A DNA stretch of 62,936 bases from an uncultured Crocinitomix sp. (GCA_937136425.1 CAKZON010000041.1:1-62936); one strand, 5' to 3'; counted from the first letter of the stretch, positions 31,548 to 40,561 are shown. Notes: generated by a model not told the origin, from the sequence alone. Translations and numbers: made by a program.

Positions 31548-32195
31548 ATGAAAAGAATATTTGTATTAATAGCAGCTGTAGGAATCACAGCTACGGCATC
31601 AGCTCAATCAGGATTCCAAAAAGTAGAAGAAGCACAAACAGTAGGTACTACTGAAATCAACAAAGCTTCTGATAAGGTAGAAAAAGATGCACAATCTTTA
31701 GCTGCTGAAACTAATGAAGGAGTTCTTAAAGTAACAGACAAAGCAGAAGAAGTTGCTGGAGATGTTGTTACTACTGCTACTGATGCAGTTGACAACCTTA
31801 CAGGAAATGCAGAAGACGCAGTTGATGGAGCTACTGATGCTGCAACTGAAGCGGCGACTGAGGCAACTACAGCTACAGAAGAGGCAACTGAAGAAGTTGG
31901 TGAAATGACACAAGATCGTGCTGATAACGCTACTGCAAACGCTGAAGCAACTAGCGAAAAAGCTGCAACTGACGTTGCTGAAATGGAAACTAAAGTTACA
32001 GGAACGCAAGATAAAATTGCTGCTGCTAAAGAACGTGTTCAAGCAGCTCTTGATAATGGAGACATTAACCAAGAAGAAGCAGATATTAAATTTGAAAAAA
32101 TTGCACAGGCACAAGCTCGTGTTGATGCAGTTAAAACTCAAATTGAAGATCAAAAAGGAAAAATTGATACTTTGAATGGTTTAATCGGTAAATAA
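31548..32195 (+). CDS. Exported Ala/Thr/Glu-rich coiled-coil protein
   Basis: A 215-residue protein with a signal peptide (FVLIAAVGITATASAQ) and a low-complexity mature part rich in Ala, Thr, Glu and Val, with repeated ATEAATEATTAT-type and EKAATDVAEM-type segments, followed by a regular helix near the end. It looks like an amphipathic helix rich surface or periplasmic protein, comparable in style to stress-related LEA or YtxH-type proteins, but no family is certain. A strong terminator follows at 32273-32302, closing the two-gene unit. Confidence 0.65.
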   Translation: MKRIFVLIAAVGITATASAQSGFQKVEEAQTVGTTEINKASDKVEKDAQSLAAETNEGVLKVTDKAEEVAGDVVTTATDAVDNLTGNAEDAVDGATDAATEAATEATTATEEATEEVGEMTQDRADNATANAEATSEKAATDVAEMETKVTGTQDKIAAAKERVQAALDNGDINQEEADIKFEKIAQAQARVDAVKTQIEDQKGKIDTLNGLIGK

Positions 32196-32272
32196 TCGAT
32201 TTTTAGAATAGTTGCTTTGCCTGCAATGGCGGCATCTATTTGAATGAGTAGTTAATTAACAATTGATAGAGG

Positions 32273-32302
32273 AAGAGGAACCCATGCGGTTCCTCTTTTT
32301 TT
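32273..32302 (+). terminator. Intrinsic terminator
   Basis: A stem AGAGGAACC / GGTTCCTCT (9 bp, extendable by one A-T) with loop CATGC, followed directly by a run of T. Confidence 0.9.
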
Positions 32303-32387
32303 GTGCAGCATATTTTTAGAAACAGTGCAACTATCGAGAATTATTGCCAACTAATCTAGATTACAAAAAACACCCTTACCTCCTACC

Positions 32388-32395
32388 TATATTTG
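32388..32395 (+). promoter_or_regulatory. -7 box TATATTTG of the BON-LysM gene
   Basis: Exact TAnnTTTG 36 bases before the ATG at 32432. No clean -33 TTG at 17-23 bases. Confidence 0.5.
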
Positions 32396-32431
32396 CATTA
32401 AGAAATTAATTATTAAACAAATACGATATAT

Positions 32432-32956
32432 ATGGGTTCATTTTCATTTACAAAAAATGCTGGAGAAAATGTTTTCAATGAAAACAAGGCTGCTTCAGAA
32501 AAAACAGATTTAATTCTAGCACACCTAAAAAAATACGATCTAATTCCTGATAATATGACTGCATCATTTGAAGGAGAAAAATTAATTGTTGAAGGTGAAG
32601 TAAATTCTATCCACGAAAAAAACAAAATATTAGCAACTGCTGGAAACATTCACGGAATTTCAGAGATTGAAGATAGAATTACACTTGCTGGAGCAACTGT
32701 AGGTTCAACTTGGGGCGCTAACGCTACAAGTCCAGAATCTGCAACTTCTAATGAACCAGCTGCAGCGGTTGACATTGCTAGCAGCGAGCAATTCTACACA
32801 GTAAAAAAAGGAGATTATTTATCAAAAATTTCTAGAGAAGTTTATGGAAATGCCAATAAATACCCTCTGATTTTTGAAGCAAATAAACCTATGCTTAAGG
32901 ATGCCAATCTAATTTATGCAGGACAAGTATTAGTAATTCCGCCACTTGAAGGATAA
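32432..32956 (+). CDS. BON and LysM domain protein (Kbp/YgaU-like)
   Basis: A 174-residue protein without a signal peptide. An N-terminal BON domain (residues 1-90, with LKKYDLIPDNMTASFEG and GNIHGISEIEDRITLAG) is joined by an Ala/Ser-rich linker to a C-terminal LysM domain (about 122-174: YTVKKGDYLSKISREVYGNANKYPLIFEANKP). This matches the E. coli potassium-binding protein Kbp (YgaU) in architecture and length. The family member binds K+ in the cytoplasm; other roles are possible. It is followed by a strong terminator. Confidence 0.85.
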   Translation: MGSFSFTKNAGENVFNENKAASEKTDLILAHLKKYDLIPDNMTASFEGEKLIVEGEVNSIHEKNKILATAGNIHGISEIEDRITLAGATVGSTWGANATSPESATSNEPAAAVDIASSEQFYTVKKGDYLSKISREVYGNANKYPLIFEANKPMLKDANLIYAGQVLVIPPLEG

Positions 32957-32979
32957 TTGACCAATACCACATAAACTCT

Positions 32980-33013
32980 AGGAGCAATTGAAAATTCAAT
33001 TGCTCCTTTTTTT
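32980..33013 (+). terminator. Intrinsic terminator
   Basis: A stem of about 12 bp (AGGAGCAATTGA with TCAATTGCTCCT) and a short A/T loop, then seven T. Confidence 0.9.
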
Positions 33014-33155
33014 ATTCATCTATTTCTAACAAACTTCAAACTACACGAATAATATGAACATATTCGCAACTAATAATTAATGCATTGTTCTTTGACATTA
33101 AAAAGACATTTCTTATTCCCTTTTTTACTAACTTCAACCTGTAAAACTTCAAACT

Positions 33156-34145
33156 ATGGCAATAAGAGTAGCAATTAACGGATTTGGGCGCATAGGACGC
33201 TATTTTACCAGAATGGCAATCAAAAACAACGACATAGAAATTGTTGCAATCAACGATTTATCAGACACAAACACCCTTGCGCATCTTTTTAAATACGATT
33301 CGGTTCACCGAAGGTTCGACGGGACAGTGAAAGCTGAGAATGACCAGATGATTATTAATGGTCATGCCATTAAAATGTTACGTGAGCAAGATCCTAAACA
33401 ATTACCTTGGGAAGAAATGGGTGTTGATGTGGTGTTGGAATCAACAGGTATTTTTAGAACGAAAGAATTAGCTAATTTACATATTGAAGCTGGTGCTAAA
33501 AGAGTTATTTTGAGCGCCCCTCCAAGATCTGAAGGCATAAAATCTGTAGTGCTTGGAGTAAATAGAAACATTTTAAATGGTGATGAAAAAATCATTTCTA
33601 ACGCCTCGTGCACTACAAACTCTGCTGCTCCATTGGTTCATGTAATGAAAAAATTAGGAGTAATTGAAAGTTGTTATATCACTACAGTACATTCTTACAC
33701 ATCTGACCAACGTTTGCATGATGCGCCGCACAAAGATTTAAGACGTGCACGTGCCGCAGCTGAATCCATTGTACCAACGACAACGGGAGCCGCTAAAGCA
33801 ATTACAAAAATTTTCCCTGAGTTAGAAGGACATATGGGAGGTTGTGGAATTCGCGTTCCTGTTCCAGACGGATCTTTAACAGACATGACGTTTATTATGG
33901 ATCACGAAATTTCTATCGAGGAAATAAATGCAGCTTTTAAACAAGCATCCGAAAATGAATTAAACGGAATTCTTGATTATACGGATGATCCTATCGTATC
34001 GGTAGATATTTTAGGTAGTCCCTACTCTGCTACATTCGATTCTAAACTAACGAGTGTAGTCGGAAGAATGATTAAAGTTGTTTCTTGGTATGACAATGAA
34101 GCTGGTTACTCTAATCGACTTGTAGATTTAATTGTGAGTTTGTAA
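33156..34145 (+). CDS. gap: Glyceraldehyde-3-phosphate dehydrogenase
   Basis: A 329-residue glycolytic enzyme. The NAD-binding loop NGFGRIGR is at residues 8-15, the catalytic Cys sits in ASCTTNSAAPLVHVM (Cys about 150), and the catalytic His is in TTVHSYTSDQ. The C-terminal WYDNEAGYSNR is the usual family end. Converts G3P to 1,3-bisphosphoglycerate with NAD. It is transcribed alone. I found no TAnnTTTG box within 60 bases of the start, so its promoter differs from that of neighbours. Confidence 0.95.
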   Translation: MAIRVAINGFGRIGRYFTRMAIKNNDIEIVAINDLSDTNTLAHLFKYDSVHRRFDGTVKAENDQMIINGHAIKMLREQDPKQLPWEEMGVDVVLESTGIFRTKELANLHIEAGAKRVILSAPPRSEGIKSVVLGVNRNILNGDEKIISNASCTTNSAAPLVHVMKKLGVIESCYITTVHSYTSDQRLHDAPHKDLRRARAAAESIVPTTTGAAKAITKIFPELEGHMGGCGIRVPVPDGSLTDMTFIMDHEISIEEINAAFKQASENELNGILDYTDDPIVSVDILGSPYSATFDSKLTSVVGRMIKVVSWYDNEAGYSNRLVDLIVSL

Positions 34146-34175
34146 GTAATTTCTGCAAGCAAATATTAGCAGTGC

Positions 34176-34826
34176 TTAATCTAGATTAACTTCAATTTTA
34201 AGTGCCTTCAACTTCACAAACAATTCACGACCTTGACGCGGTTCAATTGAATTGTGTGCACGTTCCATTATTTGAATATCAAAAAAGCCTTTAAAGTTTT
34301 CTTGATACTCTTCTACTGACCCGCCAAATGGAGGGCCATCAACCAATGGAAAATCAAACATTAAACCTGCCAAGATTCCTCCTGTTTTTAATAAATGATT
34401 CATTTGAATAGCATACTTCTTTCTATTCTTAGGGTCAATTGCGCAAAAAAAGGTTTGTTCTAAAATAAGATCAAAAAGAGGCAATCGCTCTTCATTCTCA
34501 GATGCTATAAACGGAACAATATTTTCTTTTAATTCTCCCTTTAATTCGAAAAAATCTTGGTGATAAATATGATCGTTCGGAAAATCCGGATAGCGTGACT
34601 TAAAAGAGTCTATTGCACCATTAGAAATTTCAACAATAAAAACATTTTTAAACCCTTGCTCCATTAAATACTGCGCCTCATAAGCATTGCCACATCCAGG
34701 AATTAAAATTCGAATATTTTTATCTGATAACTGATCAATATAGGCTTTTAAAGGAGGTGAAACCTGCCCCATATCCCAACCTGTCGTTTTTGACTCCCAA
34801 CGGTCGTCCCAAAATTCTTTTTTCAT
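34176..34826 (-). CDS. TPMT-family SAM-dependent methyltransferase
   Basis: A 216-residue soluble methyltransferase. The N-terminal KEFWDDRWESKTTGWDMGQVSPPL is the thiopurine S-methyltransferase family opening, followed by the SAM loop ILIPGCGNAYEAQYLMEQGF (about residues 40-59), a VIVEIS-type acidic strand and LEQTFFCAIDP. In bacteria related enzymes methylate small thiols, selenium or tellurium species; the substrate here is unknown. A promoter with TTG-N23-TATTTTTG sits just upstream (34869-34902). Confidence 0.8.
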   Translation of the reverse strand: MKKEFWDDRWESKTTGWDMGQVSPPLKAYIDQLSDKNIRILIPGCGNAYEAQYLMEQGFKNVFIVEISNGAIDSFKSRYPDFPNDHIYHQDFFELKGELKENIVPFIASENEERLPLFDLILEQTFFCAIDPKNRKKYAIQMNHLLKTGGILAGLMFDFPLVDGPPFGGSVEEYQENFKGFFDIQIMERAHNSIEPRQGRELFVKLKALKIEVNLD

Positions 34827-34868
34827 GCAATTTTATTGGTATAGATCACTAAAAGGTGAACCACAATA

Positions 34869-34902
34869 CAAAAATAAACAAAAGAATAAATGTTAATGGC
34901 AA
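34869..34902 (-). promoter_or_regulatory. Promoter (TTG-N23-TATTTTTG) of the TPMT-family gene
   Basis: On the minus strand TTG at 34900-34902 and TATTTTTG at 34869-34876, 23 bases apart. Leader of about 40 bases before the ATG. Confidence 0.6.
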
Positions 34903-35394
34903 TTATAAAAGCCCTAATAAATAAGACTCAATTTTTTGCGTTGCCTCATCATTTGAAGACCTTAAAAAAGAAGCATGTCTGAAATGAATGGAATAACCAT
35001 GTTGTTGATTTTCTTTTAAGTTACTCAAACGTTCTTCCTTATTCTCTTCATTTTGAAAAATATTGAACGTAGATCTTGCTTCTTCAACGTTATAAGAATA
35101 AATTCCTTCAATTATAGTTACACGCATCTTATCTGCCAATCCAGCAATATTAAAGTTTCTAATATTAGCGTGGTAATTATTGTTACGGCGCTTTTTATCT
35201 GCTACCGCATATAAGGCTTTGACTATTTTATCTCCCTTTTCACCTTTAATGGTCACACACTTGTCCTTAGGATAAGTTGAAACAAAGTAAAAATCACTCT
35301 GTAAAAGTTTTGCGCAAGCATCTGAACAAGAATTTTGAGCATAACTTAAAGGCGAAAAAATAAGAATGACAAAAAGTAATATTGAATTTTTCAT
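34903..35394 (-). CDS. Exported hypothetical protein
   Basis: A 163-residue protein with a signal peptide (ILLFVILIFSPLSYAQ). The mature part has two Cys close to the start (CSDAC) and one later, a lysine-rich middle (VADKKRRNNNYHANI) and an amphipathic C-terminal helix. It may be periplasmic with a disulphide. No family recognised. Its downstream end touches the promoter of the TPMT-family gene. Confidence 0.55.
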   Translation of the reverse strand: MKNSILLFVILIFSPLSYAQNSCSDACAKLLQSDFYFVSTYPKDKCVTIKGEKGDKIVKALYAVADKKRRNNNYHANIRNFNIAGLADKMRVTIIEGIYSYNVEEARSTFNIFQNEENKEERLSNLKENQQHGYSIHFRHASFLRSSNDEATQKIESYLLGLL

Positions 35395-35468
35395 AAGTTT
35401 TGTGTTAGACTTTAAATATAATAAATGGATTCATTACAATAATCCAATTTTAGTTTTTAGTTACATGT

Positions 35469-36077
35469 TCAATCTTTGTTTGTTTGAATAAGTACAAATC
35501 CCATTGAAAACAACGAAAATGGAATTAGAACTCCACTTTTTATTGCATGAATATAATTGGCACCTCCTATGTGATTGGTCCAATCAAGAATATAGCATGC
35601 CAATGGTATTGAAAGAAACATAGCAATGACAGAAATAGCAACATAATACCAAGAGCATTTAACATTTGCAAGGCGAAGTATTATAGCTGCACTTATAGGA
35701 AACAGAGGAATTAAGATATAAATGGCATAACTATAAAACAGCCTTGTCCATTCTCCCATTTGAAAATGCATGAGCATTGCAGAAGGCCCAGCATTAAATA
35801 AAAACACTAAAAACTTCGAAAGCCAATACAATAAAAAGGCGCTAATTAAAAGTGCGGCTGCGTTAATTGCAAGGCGTTTTTTTAATGAAAAGTCAAATAA
35901 AAGGTTGGCCCAAAAAAGAAAGATAATCAATGAAATTGGCACAGCCCAATGATAATAGCCAATCCAATTTAACCCATTCCATCCATGATACTCTACCTCT
36001 ATTCGCCAAATAGCGCCACAAAGTATAGCAATTATAAACAGCGTTATATAACGATAAAACTTAGATTGAATGATCAT
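35469..36077 (-). CDS. Multi-pass membrane protein, unknown family
   Basis: A 202-residue protein with about six hydrophobic helices (around residues 10-25, 45-62, 72-95, 115-135, 142-163, 180-197) joined by short loops. No motif of a known transporter or enzyme was found. It has its own start (ATG at 36077) 54 bases after the small gene upstream. Conserved in style with membrane proteins common in this phylum, but function cannot be inferred. Confidence 0.6.
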   Translation of the reverse strand: MIIQSKFYRYITLFIIAILCGAIWRIEVEYHGWNGLNWIGYYHWAVPISLIIFLFWANLLFDFSLKKRLAINAAALLISAFLLYWLSKFLVFLFNAGPSAMLMHFQMGEWTRLFYSYAIYILIPLFPISAAIILRLANVKCSWYYVAISVIAMFLSIPLACYILDWTNHIGGANYIHAIKSGVLIPFSLFSMGFVLIQTNKD

Positions 36078-36131
36078 ATTGTATAAATGAGTTTCTATGC
36101 CTTCATGTATACGATTTACAAATTGTAACTT

Positions 36132-36479
36132 TTATCGATTCGAATCTTGTGACAACCAATAAATAATGTCTCTAAAATCAACCTTTGCCTGTGCAGTTAA
36201 ATCAACCACTTTTTCAAGATTACCTTTAGCCAATTGCAAAATTGCAAGTCGTGTATTACTCAAATTCTCTTCAGATTCAGCCATGACATGACTTAAGCGG
36301 ATCGAATTTAACTCGCTTAATACGCTGGCGCAATCTATTTCTCTAAATTGGTCGCGAATTCTTTGTTCTATTTCAGCTGTACAATCTATTTGATAAAAAC
36401 TTTTGTGAAACTGATCATAGGAATTGGCAATGGTATAATTTCTTCTGAATAACCAAACATTCCAAATCCAAATTGCCAA
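36132..36479 (-). CDS. Small conserved hypothetical protein with uncertain start, overlapping the preceding gene
   Basis: The frame that ends at 36132 encodes a helical segment whose C-terminal part (NLSNTRLAILQLAKGNLEK, then VDFRDIIYWL) resembles a widespread family of 80-95 residue bacterial proteins ending in a D-[FWY]-R-D motif. That homologous part begins near 36390, right at the stop of the preceding gene. The only ATG that keeps it is at 36479, which forces a 94-base overlap; the next ATG (36284) would leave only 50 residues. An ATA at 36389, overlapping the TAG stop, would give 85 residues. Start unresolved. Confidence 0.5.
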   Translation of the reverse strand: MAIWIWNVWLFRRNYTIANSYDQFHKSFYQIDCTAEIEQRIRDQFREIDCASVLSELNSIRLSHVMAESEENLSNTRLAILQLAKGNLEKVVDLTAQAKVDFRDIIYWLSQDSNR

Positions 36480-37315
36480 ATATTTTGTTGTTTAGGCATG
36501 TATCTTACTGCTGGGTTGATACCATAAAAGATTTCTCCATCAAAAATCAATCCCATTGAATCAAAGATTAACGTTGCTTGCTCACTAATTCTTGCCATAC
36601 CAGCAATTGAGAACATTCCAGTACCATTTCCAGTAATTTCTTCGCCTATAAATTGCCCGGTCATTGGATCAAATTCATTTTGTAAACTATGTACAAAACC
36701 GTATCCGCCACTGACGTTAATATTTCGTTCTTCAGATCCAAATGTAATATTTCCAAATGCAATTCCTCCACCTGTTGTAAATGAACCTCCGGTACCAAAA
36801 ATATTTGAAGCATACAATAAGTTACCATATAAAAGACCAGCAGAGATGTGTAAATCAGGACTAATTTCATGGCTATATTTTGTTGTAATTATAGCTGGTA
36901 CACCATACCAAGTCGTCATTCCTCCAAGCGACCAATTATCAGTTAATGCGAACTGAAAGTCAAGTCCAACTGGCATAATTTTCAAATACCCTTCCTTTTT
37001 TCGGACAGGAAATCCATTAGTCGTTATAGAATAGCGTGATGGTAAAAGGTTTCGAGACCATATAGCTCCATCTTGTTGAATTTCTGAAGCGTCAATCTTT
37101 TCAATGCTTTTAATTACATGTTTAGGAATAGCAACTTCGCCCAATGAAGCTGTTTTTAAAATGACTTCTTTCGCATCATTTTTTAAAAGAATTCCAATAA
37201 ATTGAGTTCCATCATTTTTAATAACTCTATACTTGGTAGTATCTGATTGCGCAAAATTGGTATTGTTCAGGGCTATAAAACCAAAGAATGCAATGAATAT
37301 TAATAAATTTTTCAT
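36386..37315 (-). CDS. Outer-membrane beta-barrel-like protein
   Basis: A 309-residue exported protein: signal peptide (LLIFIAFFGFIALNNTNFAQ), an N-terminal module with KYRVIKNDGTQFIGILL and IPKHVIKSIEKI (a small beta domain frequent in this phylum), then a series of amphipathic strands (WSLGGMTTWYGV, HISAGLLYGNLLY, GIAFGNITFG, VSGGYGFVHS) typical of a 10-12 strand barrel. No ligand known. Its end overlaps the small gene downstream by 94 bases or 4 bases depending on that gene's start. A -7 box lies at 37335-37342. Confidence 0.7.
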   Translation of the reverse strand: MKNLLIFIAFFGFIALNNTNFAQSDTTKYRVIKNDGTQFIGILLKNDAKEVILKTASLGEVAIPKHVIKSIEKIDASEIQQDGAIWSRNLLPSRYSITTNGFPVRKKEGYLKIMPVGLDFQFALTDNWSLGGMTTWYGVPAIITTKYSHEISPDLHISAGLLYGNLLYASNIFGTGGSFTTGGGIAFGNITFGSEERNINVSGGYGFVHSLQNEFDPMTGQFIGEEITGNGTGMFSIAGMARISEQATLIFDSMGLIFDGEIFYGINPAVRYMPKQQNIWQFGFGMFGYSEEIIPLPIPMISFTKVFIK

Positions 37316-37334
37316 AGTTGTTTTGTTTCTAGTT

Positions 37335-37342
37335 CAAATGTA
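37335..37342 (-). promoter_or_regulatory. -7 box TACATTTG of the barrel protein gene
   Basis: Exact TAnnTTTG on the minus strand, 19 bases before the ATG. A TTG (37358-37360) lies only 15 bases upstream, shorter than usual. Confidence 0.45.
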
Positions 37343-37412
37343 CAAAGTAATTGAATGCAATAACCTATTGATTTTCGCAAAAGAAAAGATCCATTTGCGA
37401 AAAACGCAAATT

Positions 37413-38126
37413 TTAATTTGTATGAAGGTACATTACTTCTTTCTTGTCCAAATTAATGAGGATTGAAATGTGTTTTTCATAACAATCTCCACACCACATA
37501 AACTCTTGTTTCAACTCTGCTTTTCGTTCTTGATTTATGCTAACTTCGGTCTCACTTGAACGCAAACAATTTGCATAAACCAATCGCTCTCCGCTAGTAT
37601 TTATATAAGGCATGTATTGCCGCGTATATTTTAATATTTCAATGGTATTATAACCCAAACCTGCAAATTGCACCACTGTTTGACGACGGTCTCGCATTGA
37701 TTTGGTATAATACTTCATCATGATTTGGTATAAACTATCTCGATTATTAGCAAAATGCATAATTTGACTTTGACGATCGACAGAAAACCGTTCCATTTTA
37801 CGCTTTTTATACTTTGCTTTTCTTTTGTGCACTAAATTAAAATCGCGCTGAAGATTACTTAAGCTATCTAACTTGTCTTTTTCATCCAAGGTTAATGAGC
37901 CGCGTGTTACTTGCACATTATAATAATCCACAATTGAAATTATGAGTGAATCAACTAAATAAATTTCATTTGCATCCAGTTGAGTAGTTTGCACGGCGCT
38001 AGAATCGACATGCGCATGTTTGGATTGAAAATCCATTAATACCAATAGGCTTGGATCCAATGTTTCTTGTGAATGACCCCAAATGGAACAAATGCAAAAA
38101 CAAATATAAAAAGCAATTAACCTCAT
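37413..38126 (-). CDS. Exported hypothetical protein
   Basis: A 237-residue protein with a signal peptide (LIAFYICFCICSIWGHS) and an all-helical, charged mature part (FNLVHKRKAKYKKRKMERF). A CGDC-type pair occurs late (WCGDCYEKHISI), reminiscent of a redox or metal-binding Cys pair. No family recognised. It lies 52 bases after the TPR protein gene and may be in the same transcript. Confidence 0.55.
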   Translation of the reverse strand: MRLIAFYICFCICSIWGHSQETLDPSLLVLMDFQSKHAHVDSSAVQTTQLDANEIYLVDSLIISIVDYYNVQVTRGSLTLDEKDKLDSLSNLQRDFNLVHKRKAKYKKRKMERFSVDRQSQIMHFANNRDSLYQIMMKYYTKSMRDRRQTVVQFAGLGYNTIEILKYTRQYMPYINTSGERLVYANCLRSSETEVSINQERKAELKQEFMWCGDCYEKHISILINLDKKEVMYLHTN

Positions 38127-38178
38127 AGAATTAGTGTTGGGACACTACAATATACCAAAAGGATGACAAAATGCAAAA

Positions 38179-39102
38179 CTAAGCACTGGTAGATTGATTT
38201 CTATTTCGCCCATTTTTATACCACTTAACTGCTATCCAAAAAAACAAGATTCCACCCAGTATAAACAAGCAAAAAGCAATTAACGGATGCTGTTTAATTT
38301 TTCCCCAAATGAAACTTTTAGTACCCGTAAAACTTGTCATCTCAATGAATTTGACTCTACGCTGGGCCATTAATTTAGAATTAAAACCAAACCGTTCCGC
38401 TTCGGCGTAGCTTTCTAAAGCGCTTTCTAAATTTGTGCGTAAGGCAAGTATGTTTCCGTAATCAAAGTAAATGTTTCCAACTGTTTTATTCGGTGCGTTT
38501 ACAAATTTGAGCCTTTCACTAAGTTGATGTTCAATATCCCAACTCAAATCTTGCAAATTGTATTGGTGAATATTTTCAGGAATTATATTTCTTCCAAAAT
38601 CCAATCGTAATATAGAAGCCTCATTTTCAGTAGTCCCATTTATTTGGGCTTCTAAAATTTTAACATGCACCCACTCTGACCCATGATGCGATTGCGGGTT
38701 TAATTGCATAGACTTTTTAATCCAATACAAAGCCGAGTCAGGCATTCCTAATAACTCGTAAGTGGTACCTAAATTAGAGGCGGTTGTATATAAATTGGGC
38801 GACACTTCCTCGATATAAAAATAAATGCTTTTAGCTTTATCATAATGCGTTAGATAAACCAATGTTGCGGCATAATCTGAAAGTAACTGAATTGAATCTT
38901 TCTCTTTTTTCAAATAACCATTCCACAAAAAGGAAGAATCCGAAACCAGCTCAGAATGATTGAAAGCCCTGAAATAAACAATACCTCCTCCTCTATCCAT
39001 ACTTTGCATTGAACCGTCTAATTTTGTTCGATACTCATTAATACATGCAAGAGAAATTTGCATACTTAATATACTTATAAGAAATAACGTTATTCTTTTC
39101 AT
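38179..39102 (-). CDS. TPR protein with C-terminal membrane anchor
   Basis: A 307-residue exported protein: signal peptide (MKRITLFLISILSMQISLAC), TPR helices (about residues 75-145 and 215-250; LYTTASNLGTTYELLG and NLESALESYAEAERFG), and a hydrophobic helix near the C-terminus (about 275-296) with a basic tail (KWYKNGRNRNQ). The topology suggests a periplasmic TPR held in the inner membrane. Six bases follow the phosphodiester glycosidase gene, so they are probably one operon. Confidence 0.65.
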   Translation of the reverse strand: MKRITLFLISILSMQISLACINEYRTKLDGSMQSMDRGGGIVYFRAFNHSELVSDSSFLWNGYLKKEKDSIQLLSDYAATLVYLTHYDKAKSIYFYIEEVSPNLYTTASNLGTTYELLGMPDSALYWIKKSMQLNPQSHHGSEWVHVKILEAQINGTTENEASILRLDFGRNIIPENIHQYNLQDLSWDIEHQLSERLKFVNAPNKTVGNIYFDYGNILALRTNLESALESYAEAERFGFNSKLMAQRRVKFIEMTSFTGTKSFIWGKIKQHPLIAFCLFILGGILFFWIAVKWYKNGRNRNQSTSA

Positions 39103-39108
39103 TGGGCG

Positions 39109-39858
39109 TTAAAAAGATTCATTAGAAACAGCGATAATAACAGCAAAATCGCCATCCAATTGTTCCCATTTTTTTTCAGGCAAATACGTTTTAGAAACGT
39201 ACCCATCTAAATAAAGCACATTTTCACATCCACTATCCTTGAATACTTTTGCAAACTCATAGAGGTTGACTTCATTCACTGACTGTACAAAAAAAGGATG
39301 ACCGTTGGGTAAAATTCCAACTCCATTTCTAATATTTAAGTTAGTTGAATTTTGACCGAACAAAGGATTATAAGCTCCGTCTACCAAAAGCATAGGTCCA
39401 GATTGAGTTGCAAACGAAATATTTTTGGAGTGCGCGAAATTATTGGTTGTAGAAATAAATGCTTTTTTATCATCCGTTAGAAAAAAGACACCATTGGGCT
39501 GTAAATAAAAGTTTCCATATCCAGTAGAATTCGTATCTAAATTTGACAATACAACTCCATTTTCAATATACAACCCTTGTGGCTCTTGCTCTTTATTATA
39601 CATTCCACCATTGACTGCAAATATTAACTTCTCCCCATTGTTTTCAAGATGCTTTTTTAGATTTTTTGCATTTGCAAAGTTCTCGTTTGCACTGTTTTTC
39701 CAATACATTTTAAGCATTTGCTTTTTAGGATCCACTTCATAAGTAATATAATCCTCATCAAACATTGACAAGTCAGCTTCTGAACTTCCCTGACAACCAG
39801 AAATAATTGCCAAAATGAGAACTAAGCTTACACCTATTATTGCAGTTGCTTTATTCAT
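39109..39858 (-). CDS. Phosphodiester glycosidase family (NAGPA/DUF2233) lipoprotein
   Basis: A 249-residue lipoprotein (SLVLILAIISGC, Cys 22). The mature part carries the family marks: KLIFAVNGGMYNKEQEPQGLYIENG, where the NGG-[MF] core is near residue 80, then NFYLQPNGVFFL, FATQSGPMLLVDG and RNGVGILPNG. The human relative uncovers the mannose-6-phosphate tag; bacterial members may act on polysaccharides or be structural. Its start overlaps the previous gene by eight bases, so translation is coupled. Role in this organism unknown. Confidence 0.82.
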   Translation of the reverse strand: MNKATAIIGVSLVLILAIISGCQGSSEADLSMFDEDYITYEVDPKKQMLKMYWKNSANENFANAKNLKKHLENNGEKLIFAVNGGMYNKEQEPQGLYIENGVVLSNLDTNSTGYGNFYLQPNGVFFLTDDKKAFISTTNNFAHSKNISFATQSGPMLLVDGAYNPLFGQNSTNLNIRNGVGILPNGHPFFVQSVNEVNLYEFAKVFKDSGCENVLYLDGYVSKTYLPEKKWEQLDGDFAVIIAVSNESF

Positions 39859-40561
39859 AATAAATAATTTCCCTTAACAATTTTAAATCCCAGGCTAAAG
39901 CTTTTTCTCTCACATACATTTTAACCCAATTCCCATGAGCGTCAATCACATATTTTTGTTCAAATAATTCATCATCACTTTCATACTTATAAATGACATA
40001 CTCCTCAAAATAACTGTAAGATTGCACATGCCAAACTCCATGACCTGTGCCGGGAACTGAGTCACATACTTTTCGTCCAAAACTATCATAAGTTGTATAA
40101 GTTGGCACATAGTCGTACCAAAACTCAATTACATTCCCTACTGAATCCTTTAGAACCTTGTCTCCTTTTGGCTGATGAAGATCAAATGAAGCTACCGGTA
40201 AGAATTTACTTGTGTCAATTTCACCTCCCCAAGAACTCCTTGTTCTTAAACTATCTCCGGTTGTATTATATTTCCCAATAAAAAAAGTGGAATCTAATAC
40301 CGTGGAATGATTATAATAACTCACCCAATAAACTATTCTACCCAAAGAATCGAAATGAGTTACAAGATCTAACTCCTTAAGATTTCCATTAAATTGGTAA
40401 GAGGTTATACTTTCTACCTCTCCCTCCATTTCATACAATTCATAAAACTCCTGAAAATCATGGTTATTGTTTGCATTATACTGCATATTAATCCAACTAT
40501 ATGGACTTTGAGCAATAGAACATGTACTGATCAGTAAAGTGAATATTAAGCTAAATCTCAT
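39851..40561 (-). CDS. Exported hypothetical protein with YD-type segments
   Basis: A 236-residue protein with a signal peptide (LIFTLLISTCSIAQS). The mature part has beta-hairpin stretches of the YD/RHS style (FDSLGRIVYWVSYYNH, YTTYDSFGRKVCDS, YVIDAHGNWVKM), where a D-x-x-G-R/N-x-V turn recurs three times. Similar unnamed proteins are common in Bacteroidota. No family is certain. It is first in the overlapping set with the glycosidase-family gene. Confidence 0.6.
   Translation of the reverse strand: MRFSLIFTLLISTCSIAQSPYSWINMQYNANNNHDFQEFYELYEMEGEVESITSYQFNGNLKELDLVTHFDSLGRIVYWVSYYNHSTVLDSTFFIGKYNTTGDSLRTRSSWGGEIDTSKFLPVASFDLHQPKGDKVLKDSVGNVIEFWYDYVPTYTTYDSFGRKVCDSVPGTGHGVWHVQSYSYFEEYVIYKYESDDELFEQKYVIDAHGNWVKMYVREKALAWDLKLLREIIYYE

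Noticed and set aside
31698..32153. 151-residue Ser/Cys-rich frame on the minus strand
   Set aside because: It is the reverse of the Ala/Thr/Glu repeat gene; its Ser and Cys runs come from that low-complexity sequence.
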